From assembly GCF_018080005.1 (NCBI RefSeq), contig NZ_CP073015.1, positions 2,198,501-2,262,500 of the forward strand: a stretch of DNA of 64,000 nt, given 5' to 3'. Both the position numbers and the translations under genes were made by a program. Source of the stretch: Flavobacterium sp. CS20 (GTDB taxonomy: Bacteria; Bacteroidota; Bacteroidia; Flavobacteriales; Flavobacteriaceae). Under the pieces are notes generated by a model. It saw only the letters and a program-made list of their open reading frames with translations, ran no database searches and was not told where the DNA came from. Positions 1-7,834 of the stretch are shown here, one piece after another (the first letter of the stretch is position 1; every line of letters starts with the position of its first letter).

Positions 1-1455
1 TGGATAGTAATTTCTATCTATAACTTTATTCAAGTTTTTGATAACGCGTTTGGTGATTTTATATAATTCTTTATGGTCAAATTCGCCGTCTTTTACAAAC
101 ATTGGCAACGCGATAGAAGCTAAATTACAAACGGCCACTTCGTCTGGACTGGTGTATTCAATAATTTCAGTACATAAGTTTGACGAACGAATGGTTCCCA
201 AATTCTTTTGATTTGATTTTCTATTGGCCGCATCTTTATACAACATATAAGGCGTACCCGTTTCGATTTGAGATTCTAAAATCTTTTCCCAAAGTTCACG
301 TGCTTTGATGGTTTTGCGACCACGTCCTTCTTTTTCGTATTTTTCATATAAAGCTTCAAACTCTTCGCTATGACTGTCAAAAAGATTTGGGCATTCGTTA
401 GGACACATCAAAGTCCATTCGCCATTTTCTTCCACGCGTTTCATAAACAAATCTGGGATCCACATGGCATAAAATAAATCTCTGGCACGCATTTCTTCTG
501 CTCCGTGGTTTTTCTTTAAATCAAGAAAATTCATAATATCGGCGTGCCAAGGTTCAATATAGATAGCAAACGAGCCTTTTCGTTTTCCACCACCTTGGTC
601 AACATATCTTGCCGTATCATTGAATACGCGAAGCATTGGCACAATACCATTTGATGTCCCATTAGTTCCAGCGATATAAGAACCTGTGGCTCTAATGTTG
701 TGAATAGATAAGCCTATGCCACCAGCCGATTGAGAAATTTTGGCGGTTTGCTTTAGCGTGTCGTAAATACCGTCAATACTGTCATCTTGTGTTGTCAAAA
801 GAAAACAAGAAGACATTTGCGGTTTAGGCGTTCCTGAATTGAAAAGGGTTGGTGTAGCGTGAGTAAAATATTTTTTAGACATCAACTCATAGGTTTCTAA
901 AGCGGCTTCAATATCATCTATATGAATACCAATAGAAACCCTCATTAACATATGTTGCGGACGTTCTGCTATTTTACCATCAAGTTTTAAAAGATAAGAA
1001 CGCTCTAAAGTTTTAAACCCAAAATAGTCATAATTAAAATCACGGCTGTAAATGATACGTGAATCTAATGTATCCTTATGCTCTTGAATAACCTGATAAA
1101 CTTCATCTGAAAGTAAAGGAGCTTTTTTAACTGTATGTGGGTTGACATATTCATATAAATCGGTCATAACCTCACTAAAGGTTTTTTTGGTGTTTTTATG
1201 CAAATTAGAAACAGACACTCTTGCGGCAAGTTGAGCATAATCTGGGTGTGTTGTGGTCATCGTTGCGGCTACTTCGGCGACAAGGTTGTCAAGTTCACTT
1301 GTGGTTACGCCATCGTATAAGCCTTCAATGACACGCATAGCAACTTTAGTCGGTTCAACAAGTGGGCTCAAGCCGTAGCAGAGTTTTTTGATACGAGCTG
1401 TAATTTTATCAAACATTACAGGTTCTTTTTGTCCGTTTCTTTTTATGACATACAT
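1..1455 (-). CDS. nrdA: ribonucleoside-diphosphate reductase alpha subunit (C-terminus outside window)
   Basis: Catalytic large subunit of class Ia ribonucleotide reductase, which reduces NDPs to dNDPs. I translated the minus strand from ATG at 1455 ([12 protein letters not shown]). It stays open for 485 codons to the window edge, so only the C-terminal part is missing. The first ~90 residues look like an ATP-cone regulatory domain. Later come SSCFLL, a glycine-rich QSAGGIGL segment, NLCTEI and AVCNLAS, matching the active-site cysteine neighbourhoods of NrdA. nrdB lies upstream on the same strand but is separated by a four-helix-bundle gene and two minisatellites, which is unusual because nrdA and nrdB are normally adjacent. 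Confidence 0.95.
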   Translation of the reverse strand, partial: MYVIKRNGQKEPVMFDKITARIKKLCYGLSPLVEPTKVAMRVIEGLYDGVTTSELDNLVAEVAATMTTTHPDYAQLAARVSVSNLHKNTKKTFSEVMTDLYEYVNPHTVKKAPLLSDEVYQVIQEHKDTLDSRIIYSRDFNYDYFGFKTLERSYLLKLDGKIAERPQHMLMRVSIGIHIDDIEAALETYELMSKKYFTHATPTLFNSGTPKPQMSSCFLLTTQDDSIDGIYDTLKQTAKISQSAGGIGLSIHNIRATGSYIAGTNGTSNGIVPMLRVFNDTARYVDQGGGKRKGSFAIYIEPWHADIMNFLDLKKNHGAEEMRARDLFYAMWIPDLFMKRVEENGEWTLMCPNECPNLFDSHSEEFEALYEKYEKEGRGRKTIKARELWEKILESQIETGTPYMLYKDAANRKSNQKNLGTIRSSNLCTEIIEYTSPDEVAVCNLASIALPMFVKDGEFDHKELYKITKRVIKNLNKVIDRNYYP

Positions 1456-1483
1456 GGTAAAATGGGTTTTATTAGATTAATGG

Positions 1484-1555
1484 GTTCTATGGTTCCTATG
1501 GTCTCTATGGTTCCTATGGTTTCTATGGTTCCTATTGTCTCTATGGTTTCTATGG
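1484..1555. repeat. 9-bp minisatellite, 8 units
   Basis: Eight head-to-tail 9-base units close to TTCCTATGG (variants TCTCTATGG, TTTCTATGG, TTCCTATTG). The array lies between the nrdA start codon and the downstream end of the four-helix-bundle gene, so it would form part of the nrdA leader. The same TTTCTATGG core recurs on the other side of that gene at 1967-2038. Confidence 0.9.
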
Positions 1556-1565
1556 TATAAATTGA

Positions 1566-1937
1566 TTAGAATTTTTTGTTATCTTTTTCAATCACTTGTA
1601 AGAAATTATTAATTTTTATACCTAATCTTTGAATACGTTCATGTAGGTTTTCATACAAAACATTGTCTTTTAAAGAACCTGTTTCAAATAAAGTTTCTAG
1701 GTAATCTACAGTTTCGTCATTAGATGATAAAGCGTATATGATAAATCGTATGTAATCATTTTTATATCGCCTTCTGCCATAACCTTCAACTATGTTAGAC
1801 CTTACAGATTTCATAGATCGTCTGATTTGGCTACCTTCCTCATAAATTTCAAACTTGGGTAATTGCAGGGTCATTTTGTGTATTTCAACACTCAAGTCTC
1901 TTGCTTTTTGGCAAATTTCGAGTTTTCTGTAGCTCAT
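1566..1937 (-). CDS. four helix bundle protein (23S rRNA intervening-sequence family)
   Basis: A 123-residue protein beginning [21 protein letters not shown]. It has the family hallmarks: an early K/W-x-ARDL helix, the R(R)S..S-x-x-S-NI-x-EG-x-GR turn (here [13 protein letters not shown]), and a C-terminal helix. Members were first described from intervening sequences in bacterial 23S rRNA genes and form small helical-bundle oligomers. No biochemical role is established. It sits between nrdB and nrdA on their strand, and both flanks are 9-base-period minisatellites, so it looks like an inserted cassette. A second, broken member is at 4828-5204. Confidence 0.85.
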   Translation of the reverse strand: MSYRKLEICQKARDLSVEIHKMTLQLPKFEIYEEGSQIRRSMKSVRSNIVEGYGRRRYKNDYIRFIIYALSSNDETVDYLETLFETGSLKDNVLYENLHERIQRLGIKINNFLQVIEKDNKKF

Positions 1938-1966
1938 TTTTTTTTGGTTTTAAGTTAACATTGCTT

Positions 1967-2038
1967 CTTCTGTTGTTTCTATGGCTTCTGTTGTTTCTAT
2001 GGCTTCTGTTGTTACTATTGTTTCTATTGTTTCTTATT
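1967..2038. repeat. 18-bp (2 x 9) minisatellite
   Basis: Two nearly identical 18-base units (CTTCTGTTGTTTCTATGG), a third with small changes (2003-2020) and a more degenerate fourth (2021-2038). Each unit contains the TTTCTATGG core of the 1484-1555 array. Decayed copies with AGCATC/CTATGG words continue to about 2095. The array lies upstream of the four-helix-bundle gene, between it and nrdB. Confidence 0.85.
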
Positions 2039-2117
2039 AACAATAGCATCCAAAGTGACCGTAGCATCTACAGTAACTATGGCGTCCATAGCATCCTCAG
2101 CATTGATTTAAGAAAAA

Positions 2118-3098
2118 CTAAAACTCCTCATCAAAACTAATCTTGTTGTCTTTTTCTTTGTCTTTAGACATCACACCAGCTTTTTGATATTCGCCAACGC
2201 GTTTTTCAAAAAAGTTGGTTTTACCTTGAAGGTTTATCATATCCATAAAATCAAATGGATTAGACACGTTATAAACCTTTTCACACTCCAATTCTACCAA
2301 GAGACGGTCAGTTACAAATTCTAAATATTGTGTCATCAATTTAGAATTCATTCCTATTAAGCTTGCGGGTAAAGATTCAGTAATAAATTCACGCTCAATA
2401 TCTAAAGCATCTATAATAATTTCTTTAATCCGTTCTTTAGAAACTTTATTAACCAAGTGATTGTTATGCAGATGAACAGCGAAATCACAATGCACGCCTT
2501 CGTCTCTTGAAATCAATTCGTTGGAAAAAGTCAAGCCTGGCATTAATCCGCGTTTTTTAAGCCAAAAAATCGAGCAAAACGCACCCGAAAAGAAAATCCC
2601 TTCAACCGCTGCAAAGGCGATTAAACGCTCTGCAAAACTTGGGCTTTCAATCCATTTCAATGCCCAATCGGCTTTTTTCTTAATGGCGGGAAAATTTTCA
2701 ATCGCTTTAAATAGTTTATCTTTTTCAGCTTCATCTTTGACGTAAGTATCAATGAGCAAAGAATAAGTTTCTGAATGGATGTTCTCCATCATGATTTGAA
2801 AACCATAGAAAAATTTAGCTTCGGTGTATTGAACTTCATTGACGAAATTTTCAGCCAAGTTTTCATTCACAATACCATCAGAAGCGGCAAAAAAGGCTAA
2901 AATATGTTTGATAAAATATTGTTCATCAGCGTTGAGTTTGCTTTGCCAATCAGAAATATCTTGGTGCAAGTCGATTTCTTCTGCTGTCCAAAAACTCGCT
3001 TCACATTTTTTATACCATTCCCAAATATCGTGGTGTTTGATAGGAAATACGACAAAACGGTCTTTGTTTTCTTGCAAAATCGGTTCTACTTGCGCCAT
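2118..3098 (-). CDS. nrdB: ribonucleoside-diphosphate reductase beta subunit
   Basis: Small (radical-bearing) subunit of class Ia ribonucleotide reductase, 326 residues and full length. The diiron/tyrosyl-radical helix is clear as E-N-I-H-S-E-T-Y, with the tyrosine in the place of E. coli Tyr122, so this is a Y-radical enzyme and not an R2c-type one. Other carboxylate/histidine ligands are visible in [10 protein letters not shown]. The start [13 protein letters not shown] is typical of Bacteroidota NrdB. It works with NrdA, encoded downstream beyond the inserted cassette. Confidence 0.95.
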   Translation of the reverse strand: MAQVEPILQENKDRFVVFPIKHHDIWEWYKKCEASFWTAEEIDLHQDISDWQSKLNADEQYFIKHILAFFAASDGIVNENLAENFVNEVQYTEAKFFYGFQIMMENIHSETYSLLIDTYVKDEAEKDKLFKAIENFPAIKKKADWALKWIESPSFAERLIAFAAVEGIFFSGAFCSIFWLKKRGLMPGLTFSNELISRDEGVHCDFAVHLHNNHLVNKVSKERIKEIIIDALDIEREFITESLPASLIGMNSKLMTQYLEFVTDRLLVELECEKVYNVSNPFDFMDMINLQGKTNFFEKRVGEYQKAGVMSKDKEKDNKISFDEEF

Positions 3099-3420
3099 GA
3101 TTTATGAGTTTTATATGTTAAATTTTAATTATTTCAGCACCAACAAATATCTAAAATAAATCGAGTTTTATATGTAAAATGCATCTAAGGTTTTCAACAA
3201 GTTTTCAACATTTAGCTAAGTCAGCTGATTGTGAAGAAGTTATTTAAAATTCTGAATATCAGTATTATATTATGTTTCGTTAACTGTTTTCGTTGTATTT
3301 TTAAGGGTTTAATAGTTATGCATGATTTTTATTGTTTTCTTAAAAAAACTATTTTGACAGTTAGTGTCAGTCCTGTAAAATAATAACTTGATTTTTTTTA
3401 AATAGATTATTGGCTTTATT
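3099..3420. other. intergenic region between divergent nrdB and ndk
   Basis: About 350 bases without a credible gene. It must hold the divergent promoters of nrdB and ndk. I see no NrdR box pair I would defend. The only clear element is the ndk -7 box reported separately. Confidence 0.5.
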
Positions 3421-3428
3421 TAACTTTG
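3421..3428 (+). promoter_or_regulatory. ndk promoter -7 box
   Basis: TAACTTTG matches the Bacteroidota primary-sigma -7 consensus TAnnTTTG and lies 22 bases before the ndk ATG. No convincing -33 TTG at 17-20 bases upstream. Confidence 0.5.
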
Positions 3429-3450
3429 TAAAAATTTTTAAATAAATATT

Positions 3451-3870
3451 ATGTCTGGACAACGCACATTTACTATGATAAAACCCGATGCGGTTAAAAA
3501 AGGTTATACGGGAGCAATTTTGCATCAGATTTCGGAGGCTGGATTTAGAATTGTAGCCATGAAACAAACCCAAATGACTACAGAAGATGCCGAAACATTT
3601 TATGCTATTCATAAAGAACGCCCGTTTTTTGGTGAGTTGGTAGAATATATGACTGGTGGTCGGATTGTAGTCGCTATTCTTGAAAAAGATAATGCTGTTG
3701 AAGATTTCAGAGCACTTATCGGTGCTACCAATCCTGATGAAGTCGCAGAAGGCACGATAAGAAAAAAATATGCTGAATCTATTAGTGCCAATGCTATTCA
3801 CGGTAGTGATAGTGATGATAATGCACAAATAGAAAGTGCATTTCATTTTTCTGGACGCGAGATGTTTTAG
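3451..3870 (+). CDS. ndk: nucleoside diphosphate kinase
   Basis: Transfers the gamma phosphate between NTPs and NDPs through a phosphohistidine, the step after ribonucleotide reductase in dNTP supply. The 139-residue protein has the standard N-terminus [14 protein letters not shown] and the catalytic-histidine motif NAIHGSDS near the C-terminus. Full length for the family. It is divergent from nrdB and is followed by an intrinsic terminator, so it is probably monocistronic. Confidence 0.97.
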   Translation: MSGQRTFTMIKPDAVKKGYTGAILHQISEAGFRIVAMKQTQMTTEDAETFYAIHKERPFFGELVEYMTGGRIVVAILEKDNAVEDFRALIGATNPDEVAEGTIRKKYAESISANAIHGSDSDDNAQIESAFHFSGREMF

Positions 3871-3892
3871 CAAAGGTTTTACTTCTTAATGA

Positions 3893-3927
3893 TGCCCAAA
3901 TGTATTTATGTTTGGGTATTTTTTTTT
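3893..3927 (+). terminator. intrinsic terminator after ndk
   Basis: Stem CCCAAA / TTTGGG (3895-3900 with 3911-3916) with a 10-base loop, followed by TA and nine T residues. Confidence 0.85.
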
Positions 3928-4018
3928 GTTTAAGGTTTTTATAAATACTTGCCTAACACAGTAACATTAATTAATTTTGAGTTTTCTCGAAAACGTTTGC
4001 GAATTTAAACTTTAGTAT

Positions 4019-4774
4019 ATGACTGAACCTTATGTAAAACACAGTGTTAATCAACATATTGGAACAATAGAATTTTTTCATCCTGCTCATAATTCTTTAC
4101 CAAGTGATATTCTTTCAAAATTAGCTGAAACCATCACTGAGCTAGGTCAAAATGATGAGGTTTTGGTTATTGTTTTAAAATCTGGTGGTAATCGGACGTT
4201 TTGTGCTGGTGCTAGTTTTAAAGAGCTTATCTCGATAGAAGATGAAGCCACAGGCAAACGGTTTTTTAGCGGGTTTGCCAATGTGATTAATGCTATGCGA
4301 AAATGTCCAAAGTTTATCATTGGTCGTGTGCAAGGTAAAACTGTTGGCGGTGGCGTTGGTCTAGCTTCTGCAATGGATTATTGCTTAGCCACCCAATATG
4401 CAGCGATAAAACTTAGCGAACTTAATTTGGGCATCGGTCCATTTGTGGTTGGTCCAGCCGTTGAACGCAAAATTGGAGTCAGTAGTATGTCTCAAATTGC
4501 TATAGATGCCAATACGTTTTTTAGTCCAGAATGGGCTAAACAAAAAGGCCTTTACGCTGATGTATTTGATACAACCGAAGCCCTTGACGAAGCTGTAGAT
4601 GCTTTAGCTCAACAGCTTTGTGCTTACAATCCTGAAGCCGTTAAACATATGAAACAAATGTTTTGGCGTGGCACCGAAGATTGGGACAAGCTTTTGATGA
4701 AACGCGCAGAAATCAGTGGGCGATTGGTGTTGAGTAAGTTTACGAAGGAGAAGTTAAGTTCCTATCGGAAATAG
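4019..4774 (+). CDS. enoyl-CoA hydratase/isomerase family protein
   Basis: Crotonase-fold protein of 251 residues. The oxyanion-hole segment FCAGASFKEL and the second loop GKTVGGGVGLASAMDYCLAT are clear, followed by SELNLGIGPFVVGPAV. It probably hydrates or isomerises an enoyl-CoA. Its downstream neighbour, beyond an inserted cassette, is PaaY-like, so a link to phenylacetate or other CoA-ester catabolism is possible but is an inference. The substrate cannot be assigned from sequence. Confidence 0.85.
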   Translation: MTEPYVKHSVNQHIGTIEFFHPAHNSLPSDILSKLAETITELGQNDEVLVIVLKSGGNRTFCAGASFKELISIEDEATGKRFFSGFANVINAMRKCPKFIIGRVQGKTVGGGVGLASAMDYCLATQYAAIKLSELNLGIGPFVVGPAVERKIGVSSMSQIAIDANTFFSPEWAKQKGLYADVFDTTEALDEAVDALAQQLCAYNPEAVKHMKQMFWRGTEDWDKLLMKRAEISGRLVLSKFTKEKLSSYRK

Positions 4775-5219
4775 CTATTAGCTTTTAGCCTTTAGCATAA
4801 AATAAAACTGAAATAAAAAATTTTAACTTGGAAATAAAAAGTAAATATCATTTTAAATTTGAGGACTTGATAATATACCAAAAAGCAATAGTTCTGGGTG
4901 AATATATTAATAAACTAATTGAGCGATTTCCTAAACACGAAATTTATAAACTATCATCACAATTTAGTAGAGCCTCAGATTCCATTGCTTTCAATATAGC
5001 AGAAGGAACTTCAGGTTCAGATGCTAATTTTATTCGTTACCTAATTATATCTCAAGGCAGACAAATGAGTGTATATCTGCATCTACAAAAGCCAGGCTTA
5101 GAGGTTATATATCAGATGAAGAAAATGAAGAAGTAAGAAGACAAATAAGTGAAATATCTAAAATGAACACATCCTTAAGGAAAAAATTAAATTCTAATAG
5201 CTAACGACTAAAAGCTAAT
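4771..5219. repeat. inverted-repeat-bounded cassette around the second four-helix-bundle gene
   Basis: The left end (4777-4788) reads ATTAGCTTTTAG and the right end (5208-5219) reads CTAAAAGCTAAT, an exact 12-base inverted repeat. Adjoining words ATAGCTATTAG (4771-4781) and CTAATAGCTAA (5194-5204) extend the similarity imperfectly. The repeat pair encloses only the four-helix-bundle gene and sits cleanly between the crotonase and PaaY-like genes. Confidence 0.7.
4828..5204 (+). pseudogene. four helix bundle protein, frameshifted
   Basis: Second copy of the 23S-intervening-sequence family. It begins at TTG 4828 (MEIKSKYHFKFEDLIIYQKA) and contains FSRASDSIAFNIAEGTSG, the diagnostic turn. The frame breaks near 5059-5061, where one base appears to be missing. 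In the other frame the expected C-terminus continues with ECISASTKARLRGY and ends KKLNSNS at the stop 5202-5204. It is either a decayed cassette gene or a sequencing error. Confidence 0.75.
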
Positions 5220-5228
5220 TACTAATAA

Positions 5229-5834
5229 ATGGCAATATACAAATTCAAAAATCATATCCCAGTCATTCACTCATCCAGCTTTGTGCATCCACAAGTCGCT
5301 GTCACTGGTAACGTGATTATCGGTAAAAATTGTTATATCGGACCAGGTGCGGCAATTCGTGGCGATTGGGGTGAAATAATTTTGGAAAATGGCGTCAATG
5401 TCCAGGAAAACTGTATCATTCATATGTTCCCAGGTAAAAGTATTCGCTTGAAACAAAGTTCACATATCGGTCACGGAGCAATTATTCACGGAGCAAATCT
5501 CGGAGAAAATTGTATGATTGGTATGAATGCCGTCATTATGGATGATGCCGAAATTGGAGATGAATCCATTATCGGTGCAATGACTTTTATAAAAGCGGAA
5601 ACCAAAATTCCTCATAGAAGTTTAGTGGTTGGTAATCCAGGAAAAATTATTAAAGAAGTTTCAGATGATATGATAGCTTGGAAAACTGCAGGCACAAAGC
5701 TTTATCAACAACTGCCTCAAGATTGTCACGAAAGCATAGAAGAAGTTGAACCTTTACGAGAAATCCCTAAAAACCGACCACAACAGGAAGACTTTTACCA
5801 GACGTTGAATGAATTTAGGAATAGAAGTGGGTAG
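5229..5834 (+). CDS. hexapeptide-repeat transferase family protein, PaaY-like (gamma carbonic anhydrase fold)
   Basis: A 201-residue left-handed beta-helix protein with many [LIV]-G-x4 hexapeptides (NVIIGKNCYIGPGAAIRGDWG, SHIGHGAIIHGANLGENCMIGMNAVIMDDAEIG). The H-x4-H pattern around GHGAIIHG fits metal-binding histidines of the gamma-carbonic-anhydrase/PaaY group. PaaY proteins hydrolyse stray CoA thioesters in phenylacetate degradation. Whether this copy acts there or as a general carbonic-anhydrase-like protein is open. It follows the crotonase gene once the inserted cassette is discounted. Confidence 0.8.
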   Translation: MAIYKFKNHIPVIHSSSFVHPQVAVTGNVIIGKNCYIGPGAAIRGDWGEIILENGVNVQENCIIHMFPGKSIRLKQSSHIGHGAIIHGANLGENCMIGMNAVIMDDAEIGDESIIGAMTFIKAETKIPHRSLVVGNPGKIIKEVSDDMIAWKTAGTKLYQQLPQDCHESIEEVEPLREIPKNRPQQEDFYQTLNEFRNRSG

Positions 5835-5939
5835 AGGGTAGTTGATAGAGGGTAGTCTGTAGAGCATGCTTTTAGTTATTAGAAAGGTTAAAAAAAATTG
5901 CAAGTCAGATTTGCTTATATCAGGTTTGCAAGAAATAAA

Positions 5940-6020
5940 TAAGAAAACCTTGTGCACTTTGCGTGAAAATATTAAGAATGGAAAATTTTGCACCTTAGCG
6001 ACTTTGCGAGAGATATAAAA
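5940..6020. repeat. degenerate flank repeats (tttgcg type) upstream of E2
   Basis: The words ACTTTGCGTGAAAA and CTTAGCGACTTTGCGAGAGA resemble the arms that flank the GxxExxY cassette at 7367-7820. No gene lies between them here. They may be what is left of another such cassette. Confidence 0.4.
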
Positions 6021-6033
6021 TAGGAGAAAAATC

Positions 6034-7365
6034 ATGAGAGAAAAAAATAAAATAACAGAAAAAGTGGATTTCAAACTCCCCAAAATGGGCGAAAGTATAA
6101 CCGAAGGCACCATCCTTAATTGGCTAATTGATGAAGGCGATTCGTTTGATGAAGGCGATATTTTAGTCGAAGTCGGTACCGACAAAGTCGATAACGAAGT
6201 ACCTGCTCCTTTTTCTGGAGTATTGATAGAAAAGAAATATCAACCGAAAGATGTGGTTAAAATAGGAGAAGTTATTGCCATTTTAAAAGAAACTTCAGGA
6301 AAACCAACCAAAAACAAAGAAGCCTCTGCACAAAAGGTCTCTCCACAAAAGACCTCTCCGCTAACCCCTCTCCGAAGGAAAGGGAATCAAAAGGTTTCTG
6401 GAAGAGGGGCAGTTTCTCCCCTTAGGGGAGACGGAAGAGGGGCTCCAGACGGAAGAGGGGCTTACTTCTATTCTCCATTAGTTGAACAAATCGCTAAAGA
6501 TTACCATATCAGTTATGAAGAATTAGCGAGAATTCCAGCTACAGGTGCTAATGAAAGATTACGAAAATCAGATATTTTTAAATACATTGAAAATGGCAGA
6601 CCAGCACAGTTTGCACAACCCGTAAATGATCAACCCCAAGGCTTTCAAGTGCCTGATTTAAAATTTGATATCGGTAAAGGTCAACCTGTTGAAATGGATC
6701 GCATGCGACAGATGATTGCAGACCATATGGTCTATTCTAAACACGTCTCACCACACGTTACGGCCTATGTGGAAGCTGACATGACTAATCTCGTCAACTG
6801 GCGAAATCAGCACAAGGCAGAGTTTCACAAACGCACAGGAGAAAAATTAAGTTTTACACCTTTATTTGTTCAAGCCGTAACCAAAGCCATTCAAGATTTT
6901 CCTAAAATCAATTCTTCTCTTGACAATAAAACTATTATTGTTAAAGACGATATTAATATTGGAATGGCAACGGCTTTACCAAATGGAAATCTCATTGTTC
7001 CTGTGATAAAAAATACAGACACAAAAGATTTAGATCAACTGGCAAAAGAAGTTAACAATTTAGCGAGAAAGACCAGAGAAAATAAATTAACAAATGATGA
7101 GACCAAAGGTGGAACATTTACTATTTCAAATGTCGGCACTTTTGGCAGTTTAATGGGTACGCCTATTATCAATCAGCCAGAAGCGACGATTTTGGCGACA
7201 GGTATTATTAAAAAACGTGCTGAAGTGATAGAAAAAGATGAAAGCGATACCATTGAAATTCGCTCAATGATGTATTTGTCTTTATCCTTTGATCACCGGA
7301 TTGTTGATGGCTTTTTAGCAGGAAGTTTTTTAAGACGTATTGCGGATTACTTGGAGGATTATTAA
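6034..7365 (+). CDS. dihydrolipoamide acyltransferase, E2 of (branched-chain) alpha-keto acid dehydrogenase
   Basis: E2 core of a 2-oxo acid dehydrogenase, 443 residues. Order: lipoyl domain (~10-85) with the lipoylated lysine in EVGTDKVDNE; a linker; a peripheral-subunit-binding domain (~148-190, YSPLVEQIAKDYHIS); a catalytic domain ending SFDHRIVDGFLAG with the active-site histidine. The linker carries an in-frame palindromic-repeat insertion at 6350-6470, translated as G/R/P-rich filler (SGRGAVSPLRGDGRG). E1 follows downstream, separated by the GxxExxY cassette, so E2 and E1 form one complex. Confidence 0.92.
   Translation: MREKNKITEKVDFKLPKMGESITEGTILNWLIDEGDSFDEGDILVEVGTDKVDNEVPAPFSGVLIEKKYQPKDVVKIGEVIAILKETSGKPTKNKEASAQKVSPQKTSPLTPLRRKGNQKVSGRGAVSPLRGDGRGAPDGRGAYFYSPLVEQIAKDYHISYEELARIPATGANERLRKSDIFKYIENGRPAQFAQPVNDQPQGFQVPDLKFDIGKGQPVEMDRMRQMIADHMVYSKHVSPHVTAYVEADMTNLVNWRNQHKAEFHKRTGEKLSFTPLFVQAVTKAIQDFPKINSSLDNKTIIVKDDINIGMATALPNGNLIVPVIKNTDTKDLDQLAKEVNNLARKTRENKLTNDETKGGTFTISNVGTFGSLMGTPIINQPEATILATGIIKKRAEVIEKDESDTIEIRSMMYLSLSFDHRIVDGFLAGSFLRRIADYLEDY
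6350..6470. repeat. palindromic repeat cluster inside E2 coding sequence
   Basis: Contains the perfect palindrome CTCCCC-TTA-GGGGAG (6416-6430) plus flanking CCCCTCTCCGAAGGAAAGGG and three GGAAGAGGGGC words. The repeat does not break the frame and falls exactly in the flexible linker between the lipoyl and binding domains. A related palindrome lies in the E1 gene at 8262-8310. Confidence 0.75.
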
Positions 7366-7366
7366 G

Positions 7367-7396
7367 GTTTCTCGCAAAGACGCAAAGACGCAAAAT
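7367..7396. repeat. left inverted repeat of GxxExxY cassette
   Basis: GTTTCTCGCAAAGACGCAAAG followed by ACGCAAAAT. Its reverse complement matches 7791-7820 at about 27-28 of 30 positions. It begins one base after the E2 stop codon. Confidence 0.85.
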
Positions 7397-7408
7397 AATT
7401 TTATTATT

Positions 7409-7786
7409 ATGACTGAAAATGAAATTTCAAAAATTATTGTCAATACCGCATATCAAATTCACGTAGAATTAGAGCTAGGATTGTTAGAGTCTGTGTATGA
7501 AGAAATATTGTATAGTGAGTTGATAGCTCAAAATTTAAAAGTAGAAAGACAGAAGGCTATACCTCTCGTTTGGAAAAATAATAAAATGTCACTCGGATTT
7601 AGAGCGGACTTAATTGTAAATCAAAAAGTTTTAATTGAATTAAAATCGGTAGAAAAAATAGCTCCAGTTCACCCAAAACAAGTATTGACTTATTTAAAAC
7701 TTACGGATTTAAAACTTGGTTTGTTGATTAATTTCAATGAAGCTCTTATTAAAAATGGTATAACAAGAATCGTCAATAATATATAA
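7409..7786 (+). CDS. GxxExxY protein (PD-(D/E)XK-like fold)
   Basis: 125 residues from ATG 7409 (MTENEISKIIVNTAYQIH), chosen over the longer upstream frame because that frame would run through the inverted repeat. The family-naming motif is present as G-L-L-E-S-V-Y. It is followed by FRADLIVNQKVLIELKS, which supplies the D...E-x-K core of PD-(D/E)XK nucleases. Function is unknown in the family. The gene is closely bracketed by inverted repeats and splits the E2-E1 gene pair, so it looks like a small mobile or selfish cassette. A regulatory role for E2/E1 is not supported. Confidence 0.88.
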   Translation: MTENEISKIIVNTAYQIHVELELGLLESVYEEILYSELIAQNLKVERQKAIPLVWKNNKMSLGFRADLIVNQKVLIELKSVEKIAPVHPKQVLTYLKLTDLKLGLLINFNEALIKNGITRIVNNI

Positions 7787-7790
7787 ACAA

Positions 7791-7820
7791 ACTTTGCGCC
7801 TTTGCGTCTTTGCGTGAAAC
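7791..7820. repeat. right inverted repeat of GxxExxY cassette
   Basis: ACTTTGCGCCTTTGCGTC then TTTGCGTGAAAC, the inverted partner of 7367-7396. It ends 14 bases before the E1 start codon. Confidence 0.85.
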
Positions 7821-7834
7821 CAAAACCTAAAAAA

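Noticed and set aside
1885..2140. Open frames on both strands across the minisatellite (N/R-rich and L/F-rich)
   Set aside because: They are low-complexity translations of the 9-bp repeat.
3367..3873. 168-codon minus-strand frame opposite ndk
   Set aside because: Antisense shadow of a clearly conserved gene, no domain.
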